Both the position numbers and the translations under genes were made by a program. A stretch of DNA of 64,000 nt from an uncultured Gemmiger sp. (GTDB lineage Bacteria; Bacillota; Clostridia; Oscillospirales; Ruminococcaceae), in contig CALXHT010000008.1 in the NCBI GenBank assembly GCA_944388215.1, forward strand, positions 1 through 64,000, written 5' to 3'. Shown piece after piece: positions 42,417 to 51,131 of the stretch (position 1 is the stretch's first letter; each line of letters starts with the position of its first letter). The notes beneath the pieces are model-generated. The model searched no databases. It was not told the DNA's origin and was given only the letters and a program-made list of their open reading frames with translations.

Positions 42417-43634
42417 ATGCCCAAACATCGCATACGGCGTGCCCTGCTGACGGTGGTGCTGCTCCTGGCAATCCTGTCGGGATGCCTAGTGGCGGCGCTG
42501 CGGGCGGCGCTGCCCGATACCTTTTACACAACCGACCAGGGCGGTACCTTTCATATCGCTTCCATGCCCTGGGTCACGGTGCGGGAAGTTCCGGCTCAGA
42601 CGGCACAGGTGGGCCGCACCAACGCCGACACCAGCCGCAATGTGACGCTGGCGCTGTTCGGCACCATACCCATCAAGACGGTGCGCACCGTGGACACAGA
42701 AAGCCGCAGCGTGCAGGTATGCGGCACACCCTTTGGCATCAAGATGTTTTCCGACGGGGCGCTGGTGGTGGCGTTTTCCGATCAGTATACGGCCCTGGGC
42801 ACGGAAAACCCGGCCAAGGAAGCGGGGCTGAAGCTGGGAGATCTGATCGTATCGGCGGCGGGACGCTCCATCCGCAGCAATGAGGAACTGACCCAGGCCA
42901 TCACCGCCGCGGATGGTAAGCCGATTTCCCTGGTATACCGGCGGGACGGGCAGCAGTATACCACCACGCTGACCCCTGTTGCGGACGCCGCCACGGGGGC
43001 GTACCGGGCGGGCATCTGGGTGCGGGACTCCAGTGCAGGCATCGGTACGATGACCTTTCTGGACCCGCTGAACGGTACTTTCGGGGGACTGGGCCATGCC
43101 ATCAGCGATACCGATACCGGTGCGGATATCACGCTGCTGTCCGGCGAGATTGTGCCCGTCATGATCACAGGGTGCGTAAGCGGAACGGCGGGCAGCCCCG
43201 GCGAGCTGCGCGGAGAATTTTCCGCGGCGGCGGCAGGAACCGTCCTGGCCAACGATGCCACCGGCGTATACGGTGCTTATACGGGGGCTGCGGCGGGGCA
43301 GAGCTGCCCGGTGGCCCAGCCGCAGCAGATCGCCCTGGGGGATGCGGAAATCTGGACGACCATCTCCGGCAGCACACCCAAGCGCTACCAGGTGCGCATT
43401 GAGCGGGTGAATATGACCAGCGGAGATCCCAACCGGAACCTGTTGATCAAAGTCACCGACCCGGAACTGCTGGCGGCTACCGGGGGAATTGTGCAGGGGA
43501 TGAGCGGCTCACCCCTGGTACAGAATGGCCGGCTGATCGGTGCAGTCACCCATGTTCTGGTGAACGATCCTACCCGGGGGTACGGGATTTTTGCCACCAC
43601 CATGCTGGAAAAGGCGGACGCCGTTGTACCATGA
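42417..43634 (+). CDS. spoIVB: SpoIVB serine peptidase (S55)
   Basis: Sporulation protease that, in Bacillus, signals from forespore to mother cell by cutting SpoIVFA so that pro-sigma-K is processed. 405 residues. N-terminal membrane segment (about 9-30), PDZ domain (about 105-190), then the S55 peptidase domain with His227 in GLGHAISDTDTG and Ser363 in GMSGSP. The first segment ends in L-S-G-C (residues 20-23), which matches a lipobox, unusual for this family. It is directly upstream of spo0A, the conserved order. Confidence 0.95.
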   Translation: MPKHRIRRALLTVVLLLAILSGCLVAALRAALPDTFYTTDQGGTFHIASMPWVTVREVPAQTAQVGRTNADTSRNVTLALFGTIPIKTVRTVDTESRSVQVCGTPFGIKMFSDGALVVAFSDQYTALGTENPAKEAGLKLGDLIVSAAGRSIRSNEELTQAITAADGKPISLVYRRDGQQYTTTLTPVADAATGAYRAGIWVRDSSAGIGTMTFLDPLNGTFGGLGHAISDTDTGADITLLSGEIVPVMITGCVSGTAGSPGELRGEFSAAAAGTVLANDATGVYGAYTGAAAGQSCPVAQPQQIALGDAEIWTTISGSTPKRYQVRIERVNMTSGDPNRNLLIKVTDPELLAATGGIVQGMSGSPLVQNGRLIGAVTHVLVNDPTRGYGIFATTMLEKADAVVP

Positions 43635-43764
43635 AAGAAAATGTAAAAACTAGTGGAAATGGAAATATATTCCAGATATAGGAATGGGGGATTTTGCAGA
43701 AACGGAGGAAAGAATTATAAAAAATGCCGTATAAACGAAAATACTGGCGGGAAACTGGAAAAAC

Positions 43765-43771
43765 AGTCGAA
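43765..43771 (+). promoter_or_regulatory. Near-match to a Spo0A box upstream of spo0A
   Basis: AGTCGAA differs by one base from the Bacillus consensus TGNCGAA. It lies 41 bases before the -35. A single near-match of seven bases can occur by chance. Apart from this and the promoter, the 306 bases of 43635-43940 are AT-rich and show no gene. Confidence 0.3.
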
Positions 43772-43811
43772 CGAAAATTGCCTTTTCGGTGAAAAAAACT
43801 GGAAAATCCTC

Positions 43812-43840
43812 TTGCGATAGATGGAAAAATATGGTAAAAT
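43812..43840 (+). promoter_or_regulatory. Promoter for spo0A
   Basis: TTGCGA (43812-43817), 17 bases, TAAAAT (43835-43840). About 95 bases of leader precede the ATG. Confidence 0.6.
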
Positions 43841-43940
43841 TTCCATCGTAAACGAAACCCGGCAGGCGGAACGCCAACGCATAAAGCGCACGCCGTCGCC
43901 CAAATGCCTGGGACCCGAGATATGTCTGGAGGATATGATG

Positions 43941-44699
43941 ATGGAAAAGATCAAATTCGTGATGACTGATACCGGCGCACAGGTGTCCGCTTTGTGCCGC
44001 CAGGCATTGGAAGCCAAGGGGGTGGCGGTGACAGTATGCGAGAAAAACGGCGACAAGGCGCTGGAGACCCTGCTGAACGTACATCCGCAGGCCGCCTTGC
44101 TGGATGCCTTCATGCCGGATCTGGATGCCATCACGGTGAAGCAGCGCTATGAGGCGCAGAATACCAGCGGTACCCGGACCACGTTTTTTGTGACCGGCGC
44201 CTTCCAGAGTGAGGAGATGGAACAGGAACTGCTGGATAACGGCTTTTCCTTTTTCTTTGTGAAGCCCTTTGACGAGAGTGTGCTGGTGACCCGGGTGCTC
44301 AAAGCGGCGGGTGGGACAAGCCGTCCCGCGGTCAGCTCCCAGGATTCCGATGAACTGACCGTCACCGAGATCCTGCATCAGATCGGTGTGCCCGCCCATA
44401 TCAAGGGATACCAGTTCCTCCGGGATGCCATTCTTCTGACGACGGAGGATCATGGGTACATCAATGCCGTGACCAAGCGGCTGTATCCCGAGATCGCCAA
44501 GCGCAACGGCACAACGGCAAGCCGGGTGGAGCGTGCCATCCGCCATGCCATTGAGGTGGCCTGGGACCGGGGCGACGTGGATACCCTGAACAGCTATTTC
44601 GGATACACCATTCACAATCTGCGCGGCAAGCCCACCAACAGCGAATTCATTGCGATGATCGCGGACAAGATTCGTCTGGACAAAAAGCGCCGTGCATAA
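43941..44699 (+). CDS. spo0A: Sporulation master regulator Spo0A
   Basis: 252 residues. Receiver domain with phospho-acceptor Asp55 (ALLDAFMPD) and Lys108 (FVKPF). The acidic pair after strand one is D10-T11 instead of D-D, so one metal-binding Asp is missing. The effector domain is canonical: GVPAHIKGYQFLRDAI (149-164), LYPEIAKRNGTTASRVERAIRHAIEVAW (181-208), the helix-turn-helix that reads the 0A box. Three ATGs are in a row; the third, 8 bases after GGAGG, is best. Follows spoIVB, as in other spore formers. Confidence 0.95.
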   Translation: MEKIKFVMTDTGAQVSALCRQALEAKGVAVTVCEKNGDKALETLLNVHPQAALLDAFMPDLDAITVKQRYEAQNTSGTRTTFFVTGAFQSEEMEQELLDNGFSFFFVKPFDESVLVTRVLKAAGGTSRPAVSSQDSDELTVTEILHQIGVPAHIKGYQFLRDAILLTTEDHGYINAVTKRLYPEIAKRNGTTASRVERAIRHAIEVAWDRGDVDTLNSYFGYTIHNLRGKPTNSEFIAMIADKIRLDKKRRA

Positions 44700-44704
44700 G
44701 CAAA

Positions 44705-44743
44705 CATACCAGGCAGGCCTTGGCGGGCGGCCTGGTATTTTGC
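44705..44743 (+). terminator. spo0A terminator
   Basis: ATACCAGGC/GCCTGGTAT stem followed by TTTTG, just after the stop. Confidence 0.75.
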
Positions 44744-44790
44744 TGTCCCAAAAGGCGGAAGATAAAAAATGCAGGAACCCGGGGAGAAGG

Positions 44791-44826
44791 ATTGCTGCCG
44801 GCTGAACGTGCCGGCGGCAATTTTTT
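44791..44826 (+). terminator. Second terminator before ispDF
   Basis: A 12-bp stem (ATTGCTGCCGGC with one G-U partner) and six Ts. It could be a tandem spo0A terminator or, if a promoter lies before it, an attenuator for ispDF. Confidence 0.75.
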
Positions 44827-44919
44827 CGCTGTGCACAAAAATTCCTGGGAAATTTAGTGGATTTTTCCCCGGGGAACCTGTATAATAAACTTACTAGTGT
44901 ATGAAGGGAAGTGTACACC

Positions 44920-46059
44920 ATGGCCGAACAGCGGCTCCCGGAGGTTACTGCCATCCTTGTGGCAGCGGGCGCGTCCCGGCGTATGGGGTTTGATAAACTC
45001 AGCTATCGTCTGCCGGATGGACAGACGGTGCTGGAAAAAAGCTGCGCGGCGTTGGCGTCCCACCCGGCGGTGACCCAGCTGGTGCTGGTGGCGGGGGCAA
45101 ACCGCGCCGCCTGCGAAGAGATCGCTGCCGCCTGCACAAAACCCTGTGTGGTGGTGCAGGGCGGGGCCACCCGTGCCGACAGTGTGCGCAACGGTCTGGC
45201 AGCCGCGAAGGGCACATTGGTGGCCATCCACGATGCCGCACGTCCCTTCGTAAGTCAGGCTGTCATTACCGAAGCCCTGCAGGCGGCGGCCCGCACCGGT
45301 GCAGCGGCCCCGGCGGTGCCGGTGAAGGATACCATCAAGGTGGTCCGTTCCGACGCGACGGTGGACCATACGCCGGACCGGGCAACGCTGTACGCCGTGC
45401 AGACACCCCAATGCTTTGACCGTGCGCTGTATGAACGGGCGCTGGCAAGTCTGCGGGAGGATACCGCTTCCCAGGTGACGGATGACTGCAGTCTGCTGGA
45501 GCTGGCGGGCATCCCGGTAACGCTGACGGCAGGGGATTACGAAAATTTCAAGATCACCACAAAGGAAGATCTGCAGAAGGAGAAGACAATGCGTATCGGA
45601 CATGGCTATGATGTGCACCAGCTGGTGGAAGGCCGCAAGCTGATCCTGGGCGGTGTGGAGATCCCCTATGAGAAGGGACTGCTGGGACATTCCGACGCGG
45701 ATGTGCTGCTGCACGCCATCATGGATGCGGTGCTGGGGGCTGCTGCGCTGGGGGATATCGGCAATCATTTCCCGGACACTGACCCTGCCTACAAGGGAGC
45801 TGATTCGCTGGCGCTGACCCGTGCGGTGGCCAGGCTTGTGCAGGAGCAGGGATATACGGTGGGCAACATCGATTCCACGATTCTCTGTCAGGCACCCAAG
45901 CTGGCCGGACATATTCCGGCCATGCGTGCCCATATCGCGGAGGCTTTCGGCATCCCGCTGGACGCGGTGAGTGTAAAGGCCACCACCGAAGAACACATGG
46001 GATTTACCGGAGAAGGGCGCGGCATTGCCGCGCACGCCGTCGTGCTGCTGGAGCGCTGA
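44920..46059 (+). CDS. ispDF: Bifunctional IspD-IspF enzyme of the MEP pathway
   Basis: Two MEP enzymes in one chain of 379 residues. IspD (about 1-225) attaches CMP to MEP: Gly-rich loop [27 protein letters not shown]. IspF (about 227-379) closes the ring to MEc[28 protein letters not shown] with Asp-His zinc ligands, HFPDTD, and the [14 protein letters not shown] active-site loop. The IspE step lies between these two, so the fusion joins non-consecutive steps. ATG at 44920 follows AAGGGAAG; the GTG at 44911 is too close to it. A TATAAT lies at 44881-44886 but with no clear -35. Confidence 0.96.
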   Translation: MAEQRLPEVTAILVAAGASRRMGFDKLSYRLPDGQTVLEKSCAALASHPAVTQLVLVAGANRAACEEIAAACTKPCVVVQGGATRADSVRNGLAAAKGTLVAIHDAARPFVSQAVITEALQAAARTGAAAPAVPVKDTIKVVRSDATVDHTPDRATLYAVQTPQCFDRALYERALASLREDTASQVTDDCSLLELAGIPVTLTAGDYENFKITTKEDLQKEKTMRIGHGYDVHQLVEGRKLILGGVEIPYEKGLLGHSDADVLLHAIMDAVLGAAALGDIGNHFPDTDPAYKGADSLALTRAVARLVQEQGYTVGNIDSTILCQAPKLAGHIPAMRAHIAEAFGIPLDAVSVKATTEEHMGFTGEGRGIAAHAVVLLER

Positions 46060-46116
46060 ACCTTGCGCTGGCGGCGATTCTGACTACATAGGCGGGGGAA
46101 GGGGGCCCGGCAGTTC

Positions 46117-47013
46117 ATGCTGCAAAACCAGTGGATTTCTACCATCGCAAGTACCTTGCGTGCTTTTGATCCGATATCCGACACGCTGGATATCCTGATC
46201 ATTTCCTTTGCTTTTTACCAGCTGATCCAGTTTGCCCGCAAGTCCCGCGCCGGTCAGCTGGTCAAGGGCATTCTGCTCATCGTCATCTTCTATGGCCTGG
46301 CGTACATGCTCAATCTGCGGACCGTGACCTGGGTGCTGAACAACGTGCTGACCATAGGCTTTACGGCGGCCGTTGTCATTTTTCAGCCGGAACTGCGCCG
46401 CACGCTGGAGCGCATGGGCCAGACGACGGTCTGGGCGGGAAGGCTTTTTGGCAACCGCCGCGCGGATCCTTCGCTGCGGGGGGTCTGGCAGAGTGCCGTG
46501 GTGGCCATCTGTGATGCGGCGGAGCAGCTCTCCGATACCCGCACCGGCGCCCTGATGGTTCTGGAGCGTAACAATAATCTGGAGGAGATCATCCGCACCG
46601 GCACGCCCATGCATGCCGATGTTATCCCGGAGATGCTGGGCACCATCTTTTACGAGGGCACGCCGCTGCACGATGGTGCCGTGGTGGTCCGGGACGGTGT
46701 GATCGTGGCGGCTGGCTGCGTGCTGCCCCTGTCCAACAATCTGGAGATGGGCAAGGACATGGGAACCCGCCACCGTGCGGGCCTGGGCATGAGCGAAAAC
46801 TCCGATGCCATCGTTGTCATTGTCAGTGAGGAAACGGGCATCATCTCGATGGCCAAAAACGGCGTGCTGATCCGCCGCCTGGACCGGCAGAATCTCTTCA
46901 ACCTGCTGCAGGAGGAGGTCGTTCCGCCGGAGGAAACCGCCGAGGCCCGGGTCCCCACGTTGAAGAATCTTCTGCGCAAAGGAGGCGCAAAGAGCCATGC
47001 AAAAGCCGACTAA
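46117..47013 (+). CDS. cdaA: Diadenylate cyclase CdaA
   Basis: Membrane enzyme that joins two ATP into c-di-AMP, a second messenger for potassium and osmotic balance. 298 residues. Three N-terminal helices (about 20-95), then the DAC domain with HDGAVVV (DGA motif) and GTRHRAGLG (RHR motif), the catalytic pair. The next gene, encoding its regulator CdaR, overlaps it by 17 bases, as usual. The usual third member glmM is absent. Confidence 0.96.
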   Translation: MLQNQWISTIASTLRAFDPISDTLDILIISFAFYQLIQFARKSRAGQLVKGILLIVIFYGLAYMLNLRTVTWVLNNVLTIGFTAAVVIFQPELRRTLERMGQTTVWAGRLFGNRRADPSLRGVWQSAVVAICDAAEQLSDTRTGALMVLERNNNLEEIIRTGTPMHADVIPEMLGTIFYEGTPLHDGAVVVRDGVIVAAGCVLPLSNNLEMGKDMGTRHRAGLGMSENSDAIVVIVSEETGIISMAKNGVLIRRLDRQNLFNLLQEEVVPPEETAEARVPTLKNLLRKGGAKSHAKAD

Positions 47014-48295
47014 CACGGCGCCGCAAGCGGGCGCGGGGCGCACTTCCCCGTGGAATCACCCGGCGTTTTCGCTGTTGCTGGCGCTGTTCTGCGGCATCTT
47101 CGCCTGGATGGTGGTCACCATCAGCATTGATCCGCAGAGCAGCTATACCGTGCAGGATGTCCCCATCAACTACGCCAACTCGGCTTCCACCTATACGTCC
47201 CAGGGGCTGGATATCGTGGAAAAACCCGATCTGGAAACGGTGGATGTGCGGGTGAGCGGCAACAGCACGATCATCGGCAATATTCAAAATTCCGATATCA
47301 TGGTGTATCCCAGCTACGCCGGCGTGAGCGGCCCGGGCAAGGTTACGCTGCGCCTGCAGGCGCGGCTGGTGAATACCACGGATTTCCCGGGTGATATCGA
47401 GTGCACGGTGGAAAATCCCAAGACCATCGATGTGGTTTTTGATGAAGTCAGCGAAAAGACCCTGCCGGTGACGGTGGATGCCTCCGGCGTTTCCGTCGCG
47501 GACGGGTATATGCTCAACAAGTCGGCGGCTGTCCCGGCGGAAGTCACGCTGCGCGGTCCCACCAGCGAGCTGGATCAGATTTCCTCGGTGGTGGCGACGG
47601 TCAGCAGCGAATCGGCGCTATCCGATACCACCACGGTGCCGGCGACGCTGGAACTGCGGGATGAGAACGGCCTGACCTTCACACCGCAGTACACCACGAT
47701 GGACAGTGAAACGGCCAACGTGACTCTGACGGTCTACCAGGTGCGGGAACTGCCGCTGGTGGTGGATTTCATCGGCATGCCCACCAACTTCGACACCAGC
47801 AGCCTGAAGTATTCGCTGAGCCAGAACACGCTGCGCGTAGCCGGCCCGGCCCGTACCGTGAGCGCCCTGGAAGAACTGACGGTCACCGACTTCGACCTGG
47901 CCCAGGAATTTGAGCCGGGCCGGGATTACCAGCGGCTGGTGGAACTGCCTTCCGGCATCGTCTCGCTGGACGGCGTCACCAGTGTGACGCTGAGCTTTGA
48001 CACGGAGGATATGGACTCCAAGACGCTGAACATCTCCAACATCAAGCCCATCAACGTGCCCAGCAACTATGAGCTGGAGGTTTTGTCCGTTCTTGTCTCG
48101 GGCGTGAAGCTGTACGGCCCCGCGGATGAAATTGCTGCGCTCTCGGCGGACAGTGTGGTGGCGCAGATCGACTGCCAGAGCGTGAATCTGACGGTGGGGC
48201 AGCAGAGCATTCCCGTGACCATCCAGATCCCGTCCTCCACCCGCATCTTCGCCACGGGCAGCTATACCGTCCAGTGCGAGGTCGTCGCCAAATAA
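46997..48295 (+). CDS. cdaR: YbbR-domain regulator of CdaA
   Basis: 432 residues. One N-terminal membrane helix (about 24-44) places the rest outside, with four YbbR-type beta-rich repeats (about 50-430). In Firmicutes this protein binds CdaA and tunes c-di-AMP synthesis. ATG is in the last codons of cdaA, with GGAGG about 11 bases before it. Start overlap implies translational coupling. Confidence 0.93.
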   Translation: MQKPTNTAPQAGAGRTSPWNHPAFSLLLALFCGIFAWMVVTISIDPQSSYTVQDVPINYANSASTYTSQGLDIVEKPDLETVDVRVSGNSTIIGNIQNSDIMVYPSYAGVSGPGKVTLRLQARLVNTTDFPGDIECTVENPKTIDVVFDEVSEKTLPVTVDASGVSVADGYMLNKSAAVPAEVTLRGPTSELDQISSVVATVSSESALSDTTTVPATLELRDENGLTFTPQYTTMDSETANVTLTVYQVRELPLVVDFIGMPTNFDTSSLKYSLSQNTLRVAGPARTVSALEELTVTDFDLAQEFEPGRDYQRLVELPSGIVSLDGVTSVTLSFDTEDMDSKTLNISNIKPINVPSNYELEVLSVLVSGVKLYGPADEIAALSADSVVAQIDCQSVNLTVGQQSIPVTIQIPSSTRIFATGSYTVQCEVVAK

Positions 48296-48317
48296 AAACG
48301 CCCAAAGGAATTTGTCT

Positions 48318-49919
48318 ATGCTTCTGGTCCGCAATATCCGCCTGCCGCTGTCCTGCCCCGACCCCGATGCCGAGGCGACGGCGCAGGCCCTGCACATCCT
48401 GCGTCTGACGCCCGCTCGTGCGGCGCAGACGGGGGTGGCCAAACTTTCGGTGGATGCCCGGCACGGCAAACCCGTGCTGGTGTATACCATCGCAGTCACA
48501 CTCAACGACGAGGGTGAGGAATCGGCTTTGGCCGGGGCCTCGCCCTGTGTCTGTTTCACACGGCCGCCGCAATTTTCCTTCCCGGTGGGCAAAACGCCGC
48601 TGTCCCATCGCCCGGTGGTGGTGGGGCTCGGTCCGGCCGGTCTTTTTGCGGCGCTGCTGCTGGCACGCTCCGGCTACCGTCCGGTGGTCCTGGAACGGGG
48701 CCCTGACCTGACGCGCCGCATCCAGGCGGTGGAACGGTTTGAAAAGACCGGCCAACTGGACCCCAACGCCAACATCCAGTTCGGCGAAGGCGGCGCCGGG
48801 ACCTTCTCGGACGGCAAGCTGACCACCCGGGTGGGAGATCCGCTGTGCGCCTTTGTGACCCAGGCGTTCCTCGCCCACGGGGCTCCGGCAGACATCGCCT
48901 GGCGGCAGAAACCCCATGTGGGGACTGACCTTCTGCGCGGCATCATCCGCAGCATTCGTGGTGAGATTGAATCGCTCGGCGGGGAAGTGCATTTTGACAC
49001 CGCTCTCACCAGCCTGGAGAGCCGGAGTGGTGTGCTCACCGGAATTGAGACTTCGGCGGGAGCCTTTGCCTGTGACAGTCTGATTCTGGCGGTAGGCCAC
49101 AGTGCACGGGATACCTTCGCCATGCTGCACCGGGCGGCACTGCCGCTGGAATGCAAGCCATTCTCGGTGGGGTTCCGCGCCGAACATCTGCAATCCGAAA
49201 TTGAGCGCAGCCTTTATCACGGGGCGGCGGGGCATCCGTCCCTGCCCCGGGGAGAATACCAGCTCAGCCAGCATGTGGGCGGCGGTCGCTGTGTTTACAC
49301 TTTCTGCATGTGTCCGGGAGGCACCGTCTGTGCGGCAGCCAGCGAGGAAGGCGGCGTGGTAACCAACGGCATGAGCCTGCACGCCCGCGACGGCCGCAAC
49401 GCCAACGCGGCGGTGGTGGTCAGCGTGGACGGCAAGGACTTCGACCAGGACCCCGCCCGGGCGGTTGCCTTTCAGCGCCGTCTGGAGCAGGCGGCCTTCC
49501 GGGCCGGCGGCGGTGCCTACCGCGCACCGGCCGAAACGGTGGGCAGCTTCCTCCAGGGGCGGGGCCGGCTGGAACTGGACCGCGTGCAGCCCACCTATCC
49601 CCGCGGGGTCACACCGGCGGACTTGGGGGCGCTGCTGCCCGAAGAACTGTCCGGGGCGCTGCGGGAAGGTCTTGCCGCCTTTGGCCGCAAACTGGCGGCT
49701 TACCGATCGCCTGACGCGGTGCTGACGGGCCTGGAAACCCGGACCAGCAGCCCGGTGCGGTTGCTGCGCGATGCGGACAGCCTGCAGTGCACGGCGCTGG
49801 AGGGACTGTATCCCTGCGGCGAGGGGGCTGGCTACGCGGGCGGCATCATGACTGCAGCGGTGGACGGCGTGCGGTGTGCGGCGGCGCTGATGCAAAGCCA
49901 CGCACCGGCTGCGCACTGA
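48318..49919 (+). CDS. FAD-dependent oxidoreductase of the large uncharacterised family
   Basis: 533 residues. An N-terminal ~95-residue region of unknown role (LLVRNIRLPL start) precedes a FAD-binding domain with VVGLGPAGLFAALLLA (near residue 102) and GGAGTFSDGKLTTR. CEGAGYAGGIMTAA-type sequence (CGEGAGYAGGIMTAAVDG) near the C-terminus is the second FAD contact. This family of putative dehydrogenases is widespread in Firmicutes but its substrate is unknown. Start ATG at 48318 follows AAAGGA; a TTG lies 6 bases upstream. It follows cdaR by 22 bases and so may share its transcript. Confidence 0.88.
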   Translation: MLLVRNIRLPLSCPDPDAEATAQALHILRLTPARAAQTGVAKLSVDARHGKPVLVYTIAVTLNDEGEESALAGASPCVCFTRPPQFSFPVGKTPLSHRPVVVGLGPAGLFAALLLARSGYRPVVLERGPDLTRRIQAVERFEKTGQLDPNANIQFGEGGAGTFSDGKLTTRVGDPLCAFVTQAFLAHGAPADIAWRQKPHVGTDLLRGIIRSIRGEIESLGGEVHFDTALTSLESRSGVLTGIETSAGAFACDSLILAVGHSARDTFAMLHRAALPLECKPFSVGFRAEHLQSEIERSLYHGAAGHPSLPRGEYQLSQHVGGGRCVYTFCMCPGGTVCAAASEEGGVVTNGMSLHARDGRNANAAVVVSVDGKDFDQDPARAVAFQRRLEQAAFRAGGGAYRAPAETVGSFLQGRGRLELDRVQPTYPRGVTPADLGALLPEELSGALREGLAAFGRKLAAYRSPDAVLTGLETRTSSPVRLLRDADSLQCTALEGLYPCGEGAGYAGGIMTAAVDGVRCAAALMQSHAPAAH

Positions 49920-49935
49920 CCGATTGAGGATGTCT

Positions 49936-51102
49936 ATGACAAACCATACTTCAGAAGAGAAAAAAGGACCACAGGAAGGAAAATTTCAGGACCAACAGAC
50001 GCCGGACTGGGACGAGCTGGTCAACGGTGCCGTGCGGGTCGGCACGGGTCTGGGATCGACGGTACTGTCAGGTCTGTCAGAAGCCCTGGAATGGGTGGGG
50101 GAGCGCCTGGAGTCTGCCAGAACTCCCGAACGGGAACTCCCCTTTGCCCAATGGAAGCGCCGCCTGGACCGTCGCCTGCAGAACAAACAGCAGAGCGAAG
50201 CCATGGCGCTGGCCGTGACGGGCTGGATCTTTGCAGGCAGTTTTGGCATTGCCGCCATTGTGATGTGGGCGCTGTCCGCCGCGGGGCCGGAGGCGCTGGG
50301 CATCACCCGGGAACAGTTTCTGGTGTTTCCCATCCTGATGGGATGTTTCACACCGCTTGCCGTGGGATTTGGCATTATGGGCGGCGTTGGCGTCAGGAAA
50401 TATCGGTATGTCCGACGGCTTCGGTGCTATTTACGCCTGGCCCGGAACTGGGTATGTGACCTGACCGCGCTGGCGCGGGACAGCGCAGTGCCCCAGGAGC
50501 GAGTGCAGAAGGATCTGGCCCAGGCGGTGGCGCAGGGGGATTTCCCGGATGCCGTGCTGGAGCCGGACGGAAAACTGTATCTGGACACCGGGCGTCTGGC
50601 GCCGCAGCCGCCCGAACCTGCCCCGCAGACAGAACGGGCACCCGAAATGGATGATGCCACTGCGCTTCAGCAGGAGGGTGCGGCGTTTCTTGACTATCTG
50701 GCCCGTGTGGACGGAAAGCTGGGCGCCGACGCGGCGGAAGAACTGGTGCAGATGCGCAAAAACTGTGCCGCCATTCTGGGCTTTGTGCACAATCATCCCG
50801 AGCAGCTTCCCAGAATCCGGCGGTTCCGGGAGTACTACCTGCCCACCACGCAAAAACTTCTGGACACGGCCCAGGGACTGGGAGATACGGATGTACAGCA
50901 TGCGCAGGAAATTCGCCGCGATATCACCGGCATCCTGCACACGCTGAACCTGGCCTACAGCAAGCTCTACGACACGCTGCTGCAGGATGTGAGCCTGGAT
51001 GTTTCCACCGAGATTGATACGCTGGAAACCATGCTGCGTCAGGATGGGCTGACCCACGATTTTGAATCAGATTTTAAAAATAGCAGTACGCTGTCCCGGT
51101 GA
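49936..51102 (+). CDS. XpaC-like membrane protein
   Basis: 388 residues. Acidic N-terminus, then an amphipathic region, two membrane helices (about 91-112 and 126-148), and a C-terminal helical domain (about 240-370) with the RRFREYYLPTTQKLLDT signature of the XpaC family (once described as 5-bromo-4-chloroindolyl phosphate hydrolysis proteins; true role unclear). A Pro/Glu linker (APQPPEPAPQTERAPE) connects them. ATG at 49936, 6 bases after TGAGGA, is preferred over ATG 49930. It ends inside a hairpin before recJ. Confidence 0.75.
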   Translation: MTNHTSEEKKGPQEGKFQDQQTPDWDELVNGAVRVGTGLGSTVLSGLSEALEWVGERLESARTPERELPFAQWKRRLDRRLQNKQQSEAMALAVTGWIFAGSFGIAAIVMWALSAAGPEALGITREQFLVFPILMGCFTPLAVGFGIMGGVGVRKYRYVRRLRCYLRLARNWVCDLTALARDSAVPQERVQKDLAQAVAQGDFPDAVLEPDGKLYLDTGRLAPQPPEPAPQTERAPEMDDATALQQEGAAFLDYLARVDGKLGADAAEELVQMRKNCAAILGFVHNHPEQLPRIRRFREYYLPTTQKLLDTAQGLGDTDVQHAQEIRRDITGILHTLNLAYSKLYDTLLQDVSLDVSTEIDTLETMLRQDGLTHDFESDFKNSSTLSR

Positions 51103-51112
51103 CTGCTATTTT
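51077..51112 (+). terminator. Hairpin spanning the XpaC-like stop codon
   Basis: Perfect 11-bp stem AAAATAGCAGT/ACTGCTATTTT with the TGA stop (51100-51102) at the base of the right arm. It has only four terminal Ts and could be a weak terminator 20 bases before recJ. Confidence 0.55.
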
Positions 51113-51131
51113 CGGTAAGGAGCGAAGCACG

